This document shows, one piece after another, positions 8,972-18,113 of a stretch of 64,000 nucleotides of DNA (positions within the stretch are counted from its first letter, which is position 1; each line of letters begins with the position of its first letter). The translations under genes were made by a program, and so were the position numbers. The DNA comes from Symbioplanes lichenis (GTDB taxonomy: Bacteria > Actinomycetota > Actinomycetes > Mycobacteriales > Micromonosporaceae). The DNA is taken from NCBI RefSeq assembly GCF_030709675.1, contig NZ_JAUZQD010000009.1:186001-250000 (forward strand), given 5' to 3'. Under the pieces are notes generated by a model, which saw only the letters and a program-made list of their open reading frames with translations, was not told the DNA's origin and did not search any database.

Positions 8972-9586
8972 CTACCGTGCGTCTGCGGCCTGGCGGACCA
9001 TCTCGACGAAGTACCGGTGAACGCGGAGGTCTCCGGTGAGCTCCGGGTGGAAAGCCGTGGCGAGCAGGTTGCCCTGCCGAACGGCGACAATCCTACCGGC
9101 GGCGGGCCCGTCCTTGACGCGGCCCAGCACCGTGGCATCGCCGGACGTCTTCTCGACCCAGGGCGCGCGGATGAAAACCGCGTGAAAATCGCCCCCCGCG
9201 ACGCCGTCGATGCCCACGGCGGCCTCGAACGAGTCGACCTGCCGCCCGAACGCGTTGCGCCGCACGGTCATGTCGATGCCGCCGAACGACTCCTGGTCCG
9301 GGCGACCGTCCAGCACGGTCGCCGCCAGCATGATCATGCCGGCGCAGGATCCGTACGCGGGCATGCCGCCGGCGATCCGCTCGCGGACGGGCCCCATCAG
9401 CCCGAACGCCAGCGCGAGGTGGCTGATCGTGGTCGACTCGCCGCCCGGGATCACCAGCGCGTCGACGTCGTCGAGCTCGGCGGGGCGGCGTACGGGCCGG
9501 GCCAGGACGTCACTTCCGGCCAGAGCCGACAAGTGCTCCCGTACGTCGCCCTGCAGCGCCAGGACCCCGATGCGCACGCTGGTCAC
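8972..9586 (-). CDS. pdxT: Pyridoxal 5'-phosphate synthase glutaminase subunit PdxT
   Basis: PdxT releases ammonia from glutamine and channels it to PdxS for PLP synthesis. It is a class I amidotransferase with oxyanion segment PGGESTT (48-54), nucleophile C81 in GSCAGMI, and H180/E182 in FHPEL, so the triad is complete. The length, 204 residues, is normal. It overlaps pdxS by 4 bases, giving coupled translation of the two subunits. Confidence 0.96.
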   Translation of the reverse strand: MTSVRIGVLALQGDVREHLSALAGSDVLARPVRRPAELDDVDALVIPGGESTTISHLALAFGLMGPVRERIAGGMPAYGSCAGMIMLAATVLDGRPDQESFGGIDMTVRRNAFGRQVDSFEAAVGIDGVAGGDFHAVFIRAPWVEKTSGDATVLGRVKDGPAAGRIVAVRQGNLLATAFHPELTGDLRVHRYFVEMVRQAADAR

Positions 9587-10479
9587 CAGCCGCGCTCGGC
9601 CAGGCGGTGGGGCTGAGGGATCTCGTCGACGTTGATGCCGACCATGGCCTCGCCCAGCCCCCGCGACACCTTGGCGATCACGTCGGGATCGTCGAAGAAC
9701 GTCGTCGCCTTGACGATCGCCGACGCCCGCTGCGCCGGGTTGCCCGACTTGAAGATGCCCGAACCGACGAAGACTCCCTCCGCGCCCAGCTGCATCATCA
9801 TGGCCGCGTCGGCCGGGGTCGCGATCCCGCCCGCGGTGAACATGACCACCGGCAGCTTGCCCGCGGCGGCGACTTCCTTGACCAGCTCGTACGGAGCCTG
9901 CAACTCCTTCGCGGCGACGAACAGCTCGTCCTCCGGCAACGACGTGAGCCGGCGGATCTCCGCCCGGATCGTGCGCATGTGCGTCGTGGCGTTCGAGACG
10001 TCCCCGGTGCCCGCCTCGCCCTTCGACCGGATCATCGCCGCCCCCTCGGTGATCCGCCGCAGCGCCTCACCCAGGTTCGTGGCCCCGCACACGAACGGCG
10101 CGGTGAAGGCCCACTTGTCGATGTGGTTCGCGTAGTCGGCCGGGGTCAGCACCTCCGACTCGTCGATGTAGTCCACGCCCAGCGCCTGCAGCACCTGCGC
10201 CTCGACGAAGTGCCCGATCCGCGCCTTCGCCATGACCGGGATGCTGACCGCGCCGATGATCCCGTCGATCATGTCCGGGTCACTCATCCGCGACACGCCG
10301 CCCTGGGCCCGGATGTCCGCGGGCACCCGCTCGAGCGCCATGACAGCCACGGCGCCGGCATCCTCGGCGATCTTGGCCTGCTCCGGCGTGACCACATCCA
10401 TGATCACACCGCCCTTGAGCATCTCGGCCATGCCCCGCTTGACGCGGGCGGTTCCGGTGGCGGGACGGCTGTCGGACAC
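9583..10479 (-). CDS. pdxS: Pyridoxal 5'-phosphate synthase subunit PdxS
   Basis: PdxS condenses ribose 5-phosphate, glyceraldehyde 3-phosphate and ammonia to PLP in the deoxyxylulose-independent route. The TIM-barrel residues are visible: D28 (VIMDVV), Schiff-base K85 (VMAKARIGH) and K153 in [12 protein letters not shown]. It is 298 residues, and the ATG at 10479 gives a standard short N-terminus. It heads the pdxS-pdxT-yebC operon. Confidence 0.96.
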   Translation of the reverse strand: MSDSRPATGTARVKRGMAEMLKGGVIMDVVTPEQAKIAEDAGAVAVMALERVPADIRAQGGVSRMSDPDMIDGIIGAVSIPVMAKARIGHFVEAQVLQALGVDYIDESEVLTPADYANHIDKWAFTAPFVCGATNLGEALRRITEGAAMIRSKGEAGTGDVSNATTHMRTIRAEIRRLTSLPEDELFVAAKELQAPYELVKEVAAAGKLPVVMFTAGGIATPADAAMMMQLGAEGVFVGSGIFKSGNPAQRASAIVKATTFFDDPDVIAKVSRGLGEAMVGINVDEIPQPHRLAERGW

Positions 10480-10587
10480 GATGGCACACTCCTCGGACAG
10501 GGGACGTCGCGCCGAACTCTACGAGCGGGCCGGCCGCCCGCCGACAGCCAATCGACCCCCGGGTGGACTGCTCACCGCGGCGCGAAC

Positions 10588-11133
10588 TCAGCCCAGGGGA
10601 ACGGCCAGGTCCGGCGAGTCGTCCGGCGCCGGGCGGGGCGCCACGGTCACCGGGTCCAGCAGCGTCGGGTCGACGATTTCGAAGTAGTGGGGGCGCTCGT
10701 AGCGGTGGGCCAGGCGCAGCACGCGGACCAGCGGGCGGCGGCGGGCGGTCAGGGCGTCGCGGACGAGGTCGGTGTGGACCTGGCGGGCGAGGCCGACGCG
10801 GCGGCTGGTGTCGACCAGGGCCCGGGTCGCCTCGTCCGAGACGCTCAGCGGGACGACGCGGAGCTGGCGGGTCAAATCATTCTCGGCGGCTTCGCGTTCG
10901 TCGGTGCCGGCGTCGAGGGCGAGGCGGGCGGCGGCGTAGAGCTCGACGAAGTCGGTGCGTTCGGCGACGACGGCGGCGGCCGCGGCCCGGCGGACCAGGT
11001 GGGCGTCGAGGGCGCGGGAGGCGGACTGGGCGCGCACGTGGACGCGCTCGACGCGGTGGGCCGTCCAGGCCAGATAGGCCGCCAGCAGAACCACCGCCGC
11101 GACCGAACCCAGGACCCACCACATGCGGGGCAT
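10588..11133 (-). CDS. Membrane-anchored protein of the pimA-pdxS interval
   Basis: The 181-residue protein has one N-terminal membrane helix (about 5-24) followed by a largely helical Ala/Arg-rich domain. Mycobacteria carry at the same place (Rv2609c) a membrane-anchored protein whose C-terminal part is a NUDIX domain. Here there is no NUDIX box, so this may be the shorter form; that link rests on position and general appearance. It ends in a Pro-rich tail. It follows pimA by 25 bases and probably shares its transcript. Confidence 0.7.
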   Translation of the reverse strand: MPRMWWVLGSVAAVVLLAAYLAWTAHRVERVHVRAQSASRALDAHLVRRAAAAAVVAERTDFVELYAAARLALDAGTDEREAAENDLTRQLRVVPLSVSDEATRALVDTSRRVGLARQVHTDLVRDALTARRRPLVRVLRLAHRYERPHYFEIVDPTLLDPVTVAPRPAPDDSPDLAVPLG

Positions 11134-11158
11134 CGTAGTGCCTCCGCGCCCGCCATGG

Positions 11159-12328
11159 TCACTCGCCGTGGCGTGGTCCTTGCCACTCCTCGAGCGCCAG
11201 GGGGGCGTCGATCACGCGGCCGTCGGTGGCCTCGATGGCCGCCTGGTAGACCTCCAGCACCCGCTGGGCGACGCTGGGCCAGTCGAACGCCTGGACCGCC
11301 TCGCGGGCGCAAAGGGCCAGCTCAGCCCGGCGCGCCGGGTCGTCCAGCAGGTTGCCGAGCAGCGTGGTCAGGGCGTCCGGGTCGCCGGTGGGGAAGAGGG
11401 CTCCGGCCCGGCCGCCGTCGAGCACCCGGCGGAAGGCGTCAAGATCACTCGCTGCGATCGCCGCCCCGGCCGCCATGGCCTCGGTGAGGATCATGCCGAA
11501 GGATTCGCCCCCGGTGTTGGGCGCCACATAGACGTCCACGCTGCGCAGCATGCGCGCCTTGTCCGCCTCGCTGACCAGGCCCAGGAACGTGACGCGGGAG
11601 TGCAGCGACGGGGGGATGCCCGCGAACAGCTCGTCCCGGTCCCCCGGCCCGGCGACCAGCAGCCGCAGGCCGGGCCGGGCGGACGCGAGCGCCACGAACG
11701 CCGTACGCAGATGGTCGAAGCCCTTGCGCGGCTCGGTGAACCGGCCCAGGAAGCCCAGCGCACCACCCTCGCCGGGCCACCCGGGCAGCGGGAGCGCGCC
11801 GGCGAACTTGGCCACCGCGACGCCGTTGGGGATCTCGACCGCGCCGCCGCCGAGATGCTCGACCTGCACCTTGCGGGCGAGCTCGCTGACGGCGATGCGG
11901 GCGGTGATCTTCTCGACGACGAGCTGGAGCAGGCCGGCCGAGGCGGCGAGGGCGCGGGATCGGGTCATCGCCGTGTGGAAGGTGGCGACGACCGGCCCGC
12001 GGGCGGAGAGCACGGCCAGCATCGACAGGCTCAGGGTCATCGGCTCGTGCACGTGCAGGACGTCGAAGTTGCCCCGGGCGATCCAGCGGCGTACGCGCCG
12101 GGTGGAGACCGGGCCGAAGGCGATGCGGGCCACCGAGCCGTTGTACGGGAGCGGCAGCGCGCGGCCGGCCGGCACCACGTACGGCGGGAGCTCGCTGTCC
12201 TCGTCGGCCGGGGCCAGCACGCTGACGTGGTGGCCCAGCCCGATCAGGGCCTCGGCGAGGTCGACGATGTGGTTCTGCACACCGCCGGGCACGTCGAAGG
12301 AGTAGGGCGAGACGATCCCGATCCGCAC
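11159..12328 (-). CDS. pimA: Phosphatidyl-myo-inositol mannosyltransferase PimA
   Basis: PimA transfers the first mannose from GDP-mannose to phosphatidylinositol on the inner membrane face, the committed step of PIM/lipomannan synthesis. The GTG at 12328 gives VRIGIVSPYSFDVPGGVQNH, the standard GT4 opening with the GGVQNH acceptor loop. LGRFTEPRKGFDHL and the donor-site segment NTGGESFGMILTEAMAAG are present. It is 389 residues. It starts 10 bases after the patA stop. The assignment rests on the pgsA-patA-pimA context plus the fold. Confidence 0.93.
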   Translation of the reverse strand: MRIGIVSPYSFDVPGGVQNHIVDLAEALIGLGHHVSVLAPADEDSELPPYVVPAGRALPLPYNGSVARIAFGPVSTRRVRRWIARGNFDVLHVHEPMTLSLSMLAVLSARGPVVATFHTAMTRSRALAASAGLLQLVVEKITARIAVSELARKVQVEHLGGGAVEIPNGVAVAKFAGALPLPGWPGEGGALGFLGRFTEPRKGFDHLRTAFVALASARPGLRLLVAGPGDRDELFAGIPPSLHSRVTFLGLVSEADKARMLRSVDVYVAPNTGGESFGMILTEAMAAGAAIAASDLDAFRRVLDGGRAGALFPTGDPDALTTLLGNLLDDPARRAELALCAREAVQAFDWPSVAQRVLEVYQAAIEATDGRVIDAPLALEEWQGPRHGE

Positions 12329-12338
12329 GAGCGCCGCC

Positions 12339-13226
12339 TCAGATCCGGGCGGCGGTGTTGAGCCACAGCTTCTGCAGCATGTGCCAGTCCTGGGGATGGT
12401 CGGCGATGCCCTGCTCGAAGGCGTGCGCCAGCCGTTGCGTGGCCTCGCGGACCCGGGCGTCGAGGGCGCCTTCGGCCGGCAGCTCGATCGGGCGCAGCTT
12501 CGCCATCGTCTGCGTCTCGGAGAACCACAGGTCGACGGCCACCAGCGGCAGACCGGTCCGGATGGCGAGCAGCGCGGGCCCCGGGGGCATGCGCGTGCGC
12601 CCGCCGAAGAACTCCACCTCGACCCCGCGGGCGGACAGATCACGGTCGGCGAGCAGCGCGACGACGTACCCCTGCTGGGCCTTCTCGGTCAGGACGTCCA
12701 GCGGTGGCCGCTCGCCGCCGGTGTGCGGCAGGACCTCCATGCCGAGCTTTTTCCGGTACGCGAGGAAGCGCTCGGCCAGCCCCTCGGGCTTGAGCCGCTC
12801 GGCGACCGTGATCATCTTGTAGTCACGTGACGCCAGATAGGCCGCGGCGGCGTCCCAGTTGGCGACGTGCGGCAGTGCCAGGATGACCCCGCCCTCGGCC
12901 AGCATCGCGTCCAGCTCCGCCTCGTGGACGAGATGGAAGTCACGCAGGTGGTCCTGCTTCGACTGCGAGGGGAGGCGGAAGGCTTCCATCCAGTACCGGG
13001 CGTACGAGCGCAGGCCGTCGCGGACCAGAGTGTCGAGCTCCGCCTCGGGCACCTCAGGGCCCACCACCTGGCGCAGGTTGCGCCGCAGCCGCTGGGTGCC
13101 GGGCCCGTTGCCCCGGGCGGCCCGGTCGGCGGCCGCCCGGAAGAGCGCACGGGCAGCCGGCAGCGGCAGGGCCCGGACCAGCCGCCACCCCGCCGCGTAG
13201 CCGAACTCGGTGAGCCTGTCCCTCAC
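12339..13226 (-). CDS. patA: Phosphatidylinositol mannoside acyltransferase PatA
   Basis: PatA acylates the mannose of PIM1/PIM2 using acyl-CoA. The protein is of the HtrB/LpxL lysophospholipid acyltransferase family, with the catalytic HX4D motif H120-VANW-D125. The GTG at 13226 overlaps the pgsA stop as GTGA, which decides the start; the open frame extends upstream but over pgsA. The length of 295 residues is normal. It lies between pgsA and pimA, the conserved PIM gene order. Confidence 0.93.
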   Translation of the reverse strand: MRDRLTEFGYAAGWRLVRALPLPAARALFRAAADRAARGNGPGTQRLRRNLRQVVGPEVPEAELDTLVRDGLRSYARYWMEAFRLPSQSKQDHLRDFHLVHEAELDAMLAEGGVILALPHVANWDAAAAYLASRDYKMITVAERLKPEGLAERFLAYRKKLGMEVLPHTGGERPPLDVLTEKAQQGYVVALLADRDLSARGVEVEFFGGRTRMPPGPALLAIRTGLPLVAVDLWFSETQTMAKLRPIELPAEGALDARVREATQRLAHAFEQGIADHPQDWHMLQKLWLNTAARI

Positions 13227-13837
13227 GAAGGCCGGTCCGACTTCGCCGCGTGGATCAGCCGCTGGAAGACGGTGATCACCGAGAGCAGCGCCAGCACCCA
13301 CAGCGCGGCGGGCAGGCCCCAGTCGAGGCCGAAGCCGCCGAGGATGCCGCCGATGCCGAGGATCACCAGCCGCTCGAGGCGCTCGGCGATGCCGACGTCG
13401 GCGTTCAGGCCGAGGCTCTGCGCGCGGGCCTTCACGTAGGAGACGACCTGCCCGCCGACGAGGCAGACCAGGGCGGCCCACCCCCCGTTGTACGGGTTGC
13501 CCTCGCCGACGAACAGGTAGTAGACGACGGCCGCGAACACGGCGCCGTCCGCGACCCGGTCCATCGACGAGTCGAGCAGGGCACCGAAGTGGCCGCCGCC
13601 GCCGCGCATCCGGGCCATCGTGCCGTCGAGCACGTCGGTCAGGGCGGAGGCGGTGACGATGAAGGTGCCCCAGAGGAGCTGCCCCCGGGCACCGAAGACG
13701 GAGCCGATGAGCACGCCGACGGTGCCGGCGATGGTGACGGCGTTCGGCGAGACGCCGATGCGCAGGAGGAAACGGGCGGTCGGATTGACGCCGTACGCGA
13801 CGACGGCACGGGCGGGCACGCTGACGATCTTTGCCAT
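13223..13837 (-). CDS. pgsA: Phosphatidylinositol phosphate synthase (CDP-alcohol phosphotransferase)
   Basis: This enzyme joins CDP-diacylglycerol to inositol 3-phosphate, giving phosphatidylinositol phosphate. The CDP-OH-P signature is intact: D68, D71-G, A75-R76, G85, D89 and D93 in DVLDGTMARMRGG and FGALLDSSMD. Several membrane helices follow. The start is the ATG at 13837 (MAKIVSVPAR); longer readings are possible upstream. It is 204 residues. Position next to patA/pimA argues for the inositol-phosphate rather than the glycerol-phosphate acceptor. Confidence 0.93.
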   Translation of the reverse strand: MAKIVSVPARAVVAYGVNPTARFLLRIGVSPNAVTIAGTVGVLIGSVFGARGQLLWGTFIVTASALTDVLDGTMARMRGGGGHFGALLDSSMDRVADGAVFAAVVYYLFVGEGNPYNGGWAALVCLVGGQVVSYVKARAQSLGLNADVGIAERLERLVILGIGGILGGFGLDWGLPAALWVLALLSVITVFQRLIHAAKSDRPS

Positions 13838-14048
13838 GGCCGTCCCACCATAACGGCGCGCGACCACCGGCGACACCGCGCGCGTCACGCGTCGCCGGAT
13901 CGTCATCCGACCCGGGCCCGCTGCTCACCAAGGGTTGCCCTCACGACTGCGCTGGGTGTCCCATCCATAGACGTGAGGTAACAGCAGGCCACCGCGGACC
14001 GCCGGCCCCCGGTCCGGAACAATGGCCGGCAGGGGTCGAGGAGGAGCA

Positions 14049-16184
14049 ATGGCGCTGAAAACACAAGATCAACCCGGACCGGTGGTGACCGAACCCGGCA
14101 GAGTACGCAACGTGGTGCTGGTCGGCCACTCCGGCGCGGGCAAGACCACGCTGGCCGAGGCCCTGCTGGCGGCCACCGGGACGATCCCGCGGGCCGGCAC
14201 CGTCGCCGACGGCACCACGGTCAGCGATCACGACCCGGCCGCCGTGCGGCAGCAGCGTTCCGTCGCCCTGGCGTGCGCCCCGCTCGTCCACGGCGGGGTG
14301 AAGGTGAATCTGCTCGACACCCCCGGCTATGCCGACTTCGTCGGGGAGCTGCGCGCCGGCCTGCGGGCCGCGGACGCCGCGCTCTTCGTCGTCTCGGCCG
14401 TCGACGGCGTGGACGACGCCACGGTCGCGCTCTGGGAGGAGTGCGCCTCGGTCGGCATGCCGCGCGCGGTCGCCATCACCCGGCTGGACCACCCGCGCGC
14501 CGACTACGAGGGCACCCTGCAGGACTGCCAGGACGCCTTCGGCGAGAATGTGCTGCCGATCTACCAGCCGATGCTGGGCGACGACGGCGACTCCATCGCC
14601 GGGCTGATCGGGCTGGTCACGCTGCGGGTGCTGGACTATTCGGCGGGCTATCCGCCGGTCGAGGGCCAGGCCGAGACCAACCACATGATGCCGATCAAGG
14701 ACGACCGGGACACCCTCATCGAGGCGATCATCGCCGAGAGCGAGGACGAGGACCTGATGGACCGGTACGTGGCCGGCGAGCTGATCACCACGGCCACGCT
14801 GATCCCGGACCTGGAGAAGGCCGTGGCCCGCGGCACGTTCCACCCGGTGATCCCGGTCTGCGCCGCCACCGGGGTGGGCCTGGACGCGCTGCTCGACGGG
14901 CTCGTCAACGCGGCGCCCTCGCCCCTGGAGCACGACCTGCCCGTGGTCACCGGCGTCGACGGCAGCCCGCGCCCGCCGCTGACCTGTGACCCCGAGGGGC
15001 CGCTGGTCGCCGAGGTCGTCCGGACGACGATCGACCGGCACGTCGGCCGGGTGTCGCTGGTCCGCGTGTTCTCCGGCACATTGCGCCCCGAGCAGGTGCT
15101 GCACGTCTCCGGCCACGGCCTCACCGAGCGCGGCCACCCCGACCACGACACGGACGAGCGGGTCGCCCACGTCTACTCCCCGCTGGGCGCCCAGCTCCGC
15201 GAGGTCGCCGCCTGCGTGGCCGGCGACATCTGCGCGATCACCAAGTCGGGCAGCGCCGAGACCGGCGACACGCTCAGCGCCAAGGACGACCCGCTGCTCA
15301 TGGAGCCGTGGGTCATGCCCGAGCCGCTGCTCCCGATCGCGGTCGTCGCCAAGTCCCGCTCGGACGAGGACGCCCTGGCCAAGAACCTCGCCCGCCTCGT
15401 CGCCGGCGATCCGACCCTGCGCCTGGACCGCAACCCCGACACCCACCAGCTCGTCCTCTGGTGCATGGGCGAGGCGCACGCCGAGGTGGTCCTCGACCGT
15501 CTGCGCGCCGGCGGGGTCGACCTCGACACCGAGCCGGTCCGGGTGGCGCTGCGCGAGACCTTCACCGCCCCGGCCAAGGGCCACGGCCGGCACGTCAAGC
15601 AGTCCGGCGGCCACGGCCAGTACGCCGTCTGCGACATCGTGGTCGAGCCGCTTCCCCGCGGCTCGGGCTTCGAGTTCGTCGACAAGGTCGTCGGCGGCGC
15701 CGTGCCGCACAACTACATCCCGTCGGTGGAGAAGGGCGTCCGCGCCCAGCTCGACCGCGGCCTCACCGCCGGCCATCCGGTGGTCGACGTCCGCGTGACC
15801 CTGGTCGACGGCAAGGCCCACAGCGTCGACTCGTCCGACGCCGCCTTCCAGACGGCGGGCGCCCTGGCCCTGCGCGAGGCCGCCGAGGTGGGGCAGGTCA
15901 CGCTGCTGGAGCCGCTCGACGAGATCGTCGTCCGGGTGCCCGACGACTATGTCGGCCCGGTCATGAGCGACCTCTCCGGCCGCCGCGGGCGCCCCCTCGG
16001 CACGGACACCGACGACGACGGCCACGCGCTGGTCCGGGCCGAGGTCCCGGCCACCGAGCTGATCCGGTACGCCGTCGAGCTGCGCGCCCTCACGTCGGGC
16101 GCGGGCACCTTCACCCGCACGTACCTGCGGCACGAGCCGATGCCCGCCCACCTGGCCGAAGCCGCCCGCAAGGAACACAGCTAG
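14049..16184 (+). CDS. Elongation factor G-like GTPase (EF-G2 type)
   Basis: The 711-residue protein has the full five-domain EF-G layout. The P loop is GHSGAGKT, G3 is DTPGYADF, and G4 is TRLD instead of NKxD. Domain IV carries HGRHVKQSGGHGQY. The altered G4 and overall divergence place it with the EF-G-like paralogs of actinobacteria rather than FusA; such proteins are thought to act on ribosomes in conditions other than normal elongation, but their role is unsettled. The ATG at 14049 follows GGAGGAG. It is divergent from pgsA and followed after 14 bases by the VOC gene. Confidence 0.9.
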   Translation: MALKTQDQPGPVVTEPGRVRNVVLVGHSGAGKTTLAEALLAATGTIPRAGTVADGTTVSDHDPAAVRQQRSVALACAPLVHGGVKVNLLDTPGYADFVGELRAGLRAADAALFVVSAVDGVDDATVALWEECASVGMPRAVAITRLDHPRADYEGTLQDCQDAFGENVLPIYQPMLGDDGDSIAGLIGLVTLRVLDYSAGYPPVEGQAETNHMMPIKDDRDTLIEAIIAESEDEDLMDRYVAGELITTATLIPDLEKAVARGTFHPVIPVCAATGVGLDALLDGLVNAAPSPLEHDLPVVTGVDGSPRPPLTCDPEGPLVAEVVRTTIDRHVGRVSLVRVFSGTLRPEQVLHVSGHGLTERGHPDHDTDERVAHVYSPLGAQLREVAACVAGDICAITKSGSAETGDTLSAKDDPLLMEPWVMPEPLLPIAVVAKSRSDEDALAKNLARLVAGDPTLRLDRNPDTHQLVLWCMGEAHAEVVLDRLRAGGVDLDTEPVRVALRETFTAPAKGHGRHVKQSGGHGQYAVCDIVVEPLPRGSGFEFVDKVVGGAVPHNYIPSVEKGVRAQLDRGLTAGHPVVDVRVTLVDGKAHSVDSSDAAFQTAGALALREAAEVGQVTLLEPLDEIVVRVPDDYVGPVMSDLSGRRGRPLGTDTDDDGHALVRAEVPATELIRYAVELRALTSGAGTFTRTYLRHEPMPAHLAEAARKEHS

Positions 16185-16198
16185 TTACGATCTCCGGC

Positions 16199-16927
16199 AT
16201 GGCGACGCGGCTCGTACAGGTCAACATGAAGGCGCACGACGACGCCGCACTGGGCGCCTTCTGGGCGGCGGCGCTCGGCTGGAGCGTCTCCAGCGAGGGC
16301 CCCGGGGTGACGAACCTGGAGCCCGCGGGCTTCGCCTACCCCGGCCCGGCCGCCGTCGTCCTCGACCTCGTCGCCTCGCCGGAGCCCAAGACGGGCAAGA
16401 ACCGCGTCCATCTCGACCTTGCGACCAGCTCGAAGGCCCATCAGGCGGAGCTGGTCGCGCGGCTCGAGGGGCGGGGGGCCAGGCGCGTGGACGTGGGGCA
16501 GGGCGACGTCCCGTGGGTGGTCATGGCCGATCCGGAGGGCAACGAGTTCTGCGTGCTGGACTGGCACGACCCGGACTCGGACACCGGACCGGTCGCCTCG
16601 GTCGTCGTCGACTGCGCGGACCCGGAGGCGATGGCCCGCTTCTGGGGCGAGGCCACGGACTGGACGCTGCTCAAGGTCACCGGGCACAGCGCGGTGCTGC
16701 GCTCCGCCGCGGGCGTCGGCCCCTATCTGCAGTTCCTGCGCACACCCGACGTGAAGGCCGGCTGGAACCGCGTGCATTTCGACGTCCGTCCCTACCCCGG
16801 CGACGACGCGGCGGACGAGGTGGCCCGGCTGCGAGCGCTGGGCGCCACCGTGATCGATCTCGACGTCCCGTGGACCGTTCTCACCGACCCGGAGGGCAAC
16901 GAGTTCTGCCTGCTCACGGCAATGTGA
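16199..16927 (+). CDS. Double VOC (glyoxalase-like) domain protein
   Basis: The 242-residue protein contains two VOC modules (about 1-122 and 123-242). They repeat the same ending: VPWVVMADPEGNEFCVLDW and VPWTVLTDPEGNEFCLLT. The second module repeats the FW..AL/AT spacing of the first. Such proteins bind small molecules or metals, and no substrate can be assigned. The ATG at 16199 is 14 bases after the EF-G-like stop, so the two may be co-transcribed. It ends inside the 3' end of the convergent monooxygenase (14-base overlap). Confidence 0.88.
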   Translation: MATRLVQVNMKAHDDAALGAFWAAALGWSVSSEGPGVTNLEPAGFAYPGPAAVVLDLVASPEPKTGKNRVHLDLATSSKAHQAELVARLEGRGARRVDVGQGDVPWVVMADPEGNEFCVLDWHDPDSDTGPVASVVVDCADPEAMARFWGEATDWTLLKVTGHSAVLRSAAGVGPYLQFLRTPDVKAGWNRVHFDVRPYPGDDAADEVARLRALGATVIDLDVPWTVLTDPEGNEFCLLTAM

Positions 16928-18068
16928 CCGCGTTCGCGGCCAGGTGTAGCGGCTTCGTGACCTGCTCGATGATCTGCCGCTTCCACGGGTTGAAGCGCAG
17001 CGTCCGCAGCCCGTAGTTGCGGAACGCCACCGAGAAGCGCCCGCCCGGCACCATGTCGCCGGCCATCTTGCGGCCGTAGGCCAGATTCTTCTCCACGTAC
17101 GGGCGCATCACCGTCTCGTACCCGGCGAAGGCCGCCGCGTGGTCGTCCGTCGCGGCCAGCGCGCGGCCCAGCACGTACGCCCCGACCAGCGCGAGGCTCG
17201 TCCCCTGCCCCGACGCCGGCGACGGGCAGTACGCGGCGTCGCCGAGCAGCGCGACCCGCCCCGACGAGTAGCGCGGCAGCTCGACCTGGCTCAGCGAGTC
17301 GAAGTACGGCTCAGGGCCGGCGTCGAGCGCGTCGAGGAACGAGTCCACCCGCCATCCCATGCCGGCGAACCGCTCCCGCAGCACCTCCTTCGGCCGGACC
17401 GCGCCGAGCGGCGGCGACGCGAAGACCAGGCCCACCCGCGCCGGGTCGCCCGGCCCGGTCTGATAGGCGAAGACCATCCGCCCCGGGTCGCTGAAGAACA
17501 CCTCCTCCCGGTCCAGGCCGAGGTCCGGTGGCACGTCGAAGATCGAGATGTACGCGCCCAGATGCCGCAACCGCACCTCCCCCAGCACCTGCCGCCGGGT
17601 CGCCGAGTGCAGCCCGTCCGCCCCGACGACCAGGTCGAAGCGCCGCGAGCCGCCCGACGCGAAGGTCACGTCCACCCCGTCGGGCGTCTCTCGCAGCGAC
17701 GCGATCGAGTCCCCGAAGACGGTCGACTCGTCGGCCAGGATCGTGACCAGGTCGGTCCGCATGATCTCGAGGTCGTCGCCGCGCCGCCCCATGAGCAGGT
17801 TCGCGTCGAGCGAGGCGATCCGCCCGCCGTCCGCCTTGACGTAGGTGACCGTGCGCATCCGCGTGTCGGCGGCGCGGGCGGCCTCGAACAGGCCCATGCG
17901 CTTGAGCACTTCGACGGCGGCGCCGCGTACGTCCACCTTGTAGCCGCCGTCGCGCCGAGCCGGCGCCCGCTCGACGACCGTCGGCCGCAGCCCGCCGCGG
18001 CGTAGCCAGTGGGCGAGGGCCGGCCCGGCGAGCCCCGCCCCGGAGATCAGAACCTCTCGCTGTGTCAT
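16914..18068 (-). CDS. FAD-dependent aromatic-type monooxygenase (PHBH fold)
   Basis: A 384-residue single-component flavin hydroxylase. The N-terminal FAD loop is ISGAGLAGPALAH, the middle motif VVGADGLHSATRR contains the DG signature of the family, and the second FAD motif is LLGDAAYCPSPASGQGT. The C-terminus has an extra basic helix rather than a thioredoxin domain. It resembles TetX-like and antibiotic-tailoring hydroxylases, but the substrate is unknown. It is divergent from a TetR gene with an operator between them, so it is probably the controlled target and may modify an inducing aromatic compound. Confidence 0.9.
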   Translation of the reverse strand: MTQREVLISGAGLAGPALAHWLRRGGLRPTVVERAPARRDGGYKVDVRGAAVEVLKRMGLFEAARAADTRMRTVTYVKADGGRIASLDANLLMGRRGDDLEIMRTDLVTILADESTVFGDSIASLRETPDGVDVTFASGGSRRFDLVVGADGLHSATRRQVLGEVRLRHLGAYISIFDVPPDLGLDREEVFFSDPGRMVFAYQTGPGDPARVGLVFASPPLGAVRPKEVLRERFAGMGWRVDSFLDALDAGPEPYFDSLSQVELPRYSSGRVALLGDAAYCPSPASGQGTSLALVGAYVLGRALAATDDHAAAFAGYETVMRPYVEKNLAYGRKMAGDMVPGGRFSVAFRNYGLRTLRFNPWKRQIIEQVTKPLHLAANAVTLP

Positions 18069-18076
18069 GCACCGAA

Positions 18077-18105
18077 CTATACATACGTCTTATACGCTTG
18101 TATAG
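18077..18105. promoter_or_regulatory. TetR-type operator between monooxygenase and regulator
   Basis: The arms CTATACATACG (18077-18087) and CGCTTGTATAG (18095-18105) match at 9 of 11 positions around a 7-base centre. The block is strikingly AT-rich for this genome and lies between start codons at 18068 (minus) and 18114 (plus). It would cover both promoters and is the likely binding site of the adjacent TetR protein. Confidence 0.7.
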
Positions 18106-18113
18106 ATTCTAGG

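Noticed and set aside
13941-16178. A 745-codon open frame antisense to the EF-G-like gene
   Set aside because: It mirrors the codon structure of a gene with clear GTPase motifs, and the product is Gly/Arg/Asp-repetitive without family features. Long antisense frames are expected at this GC content.
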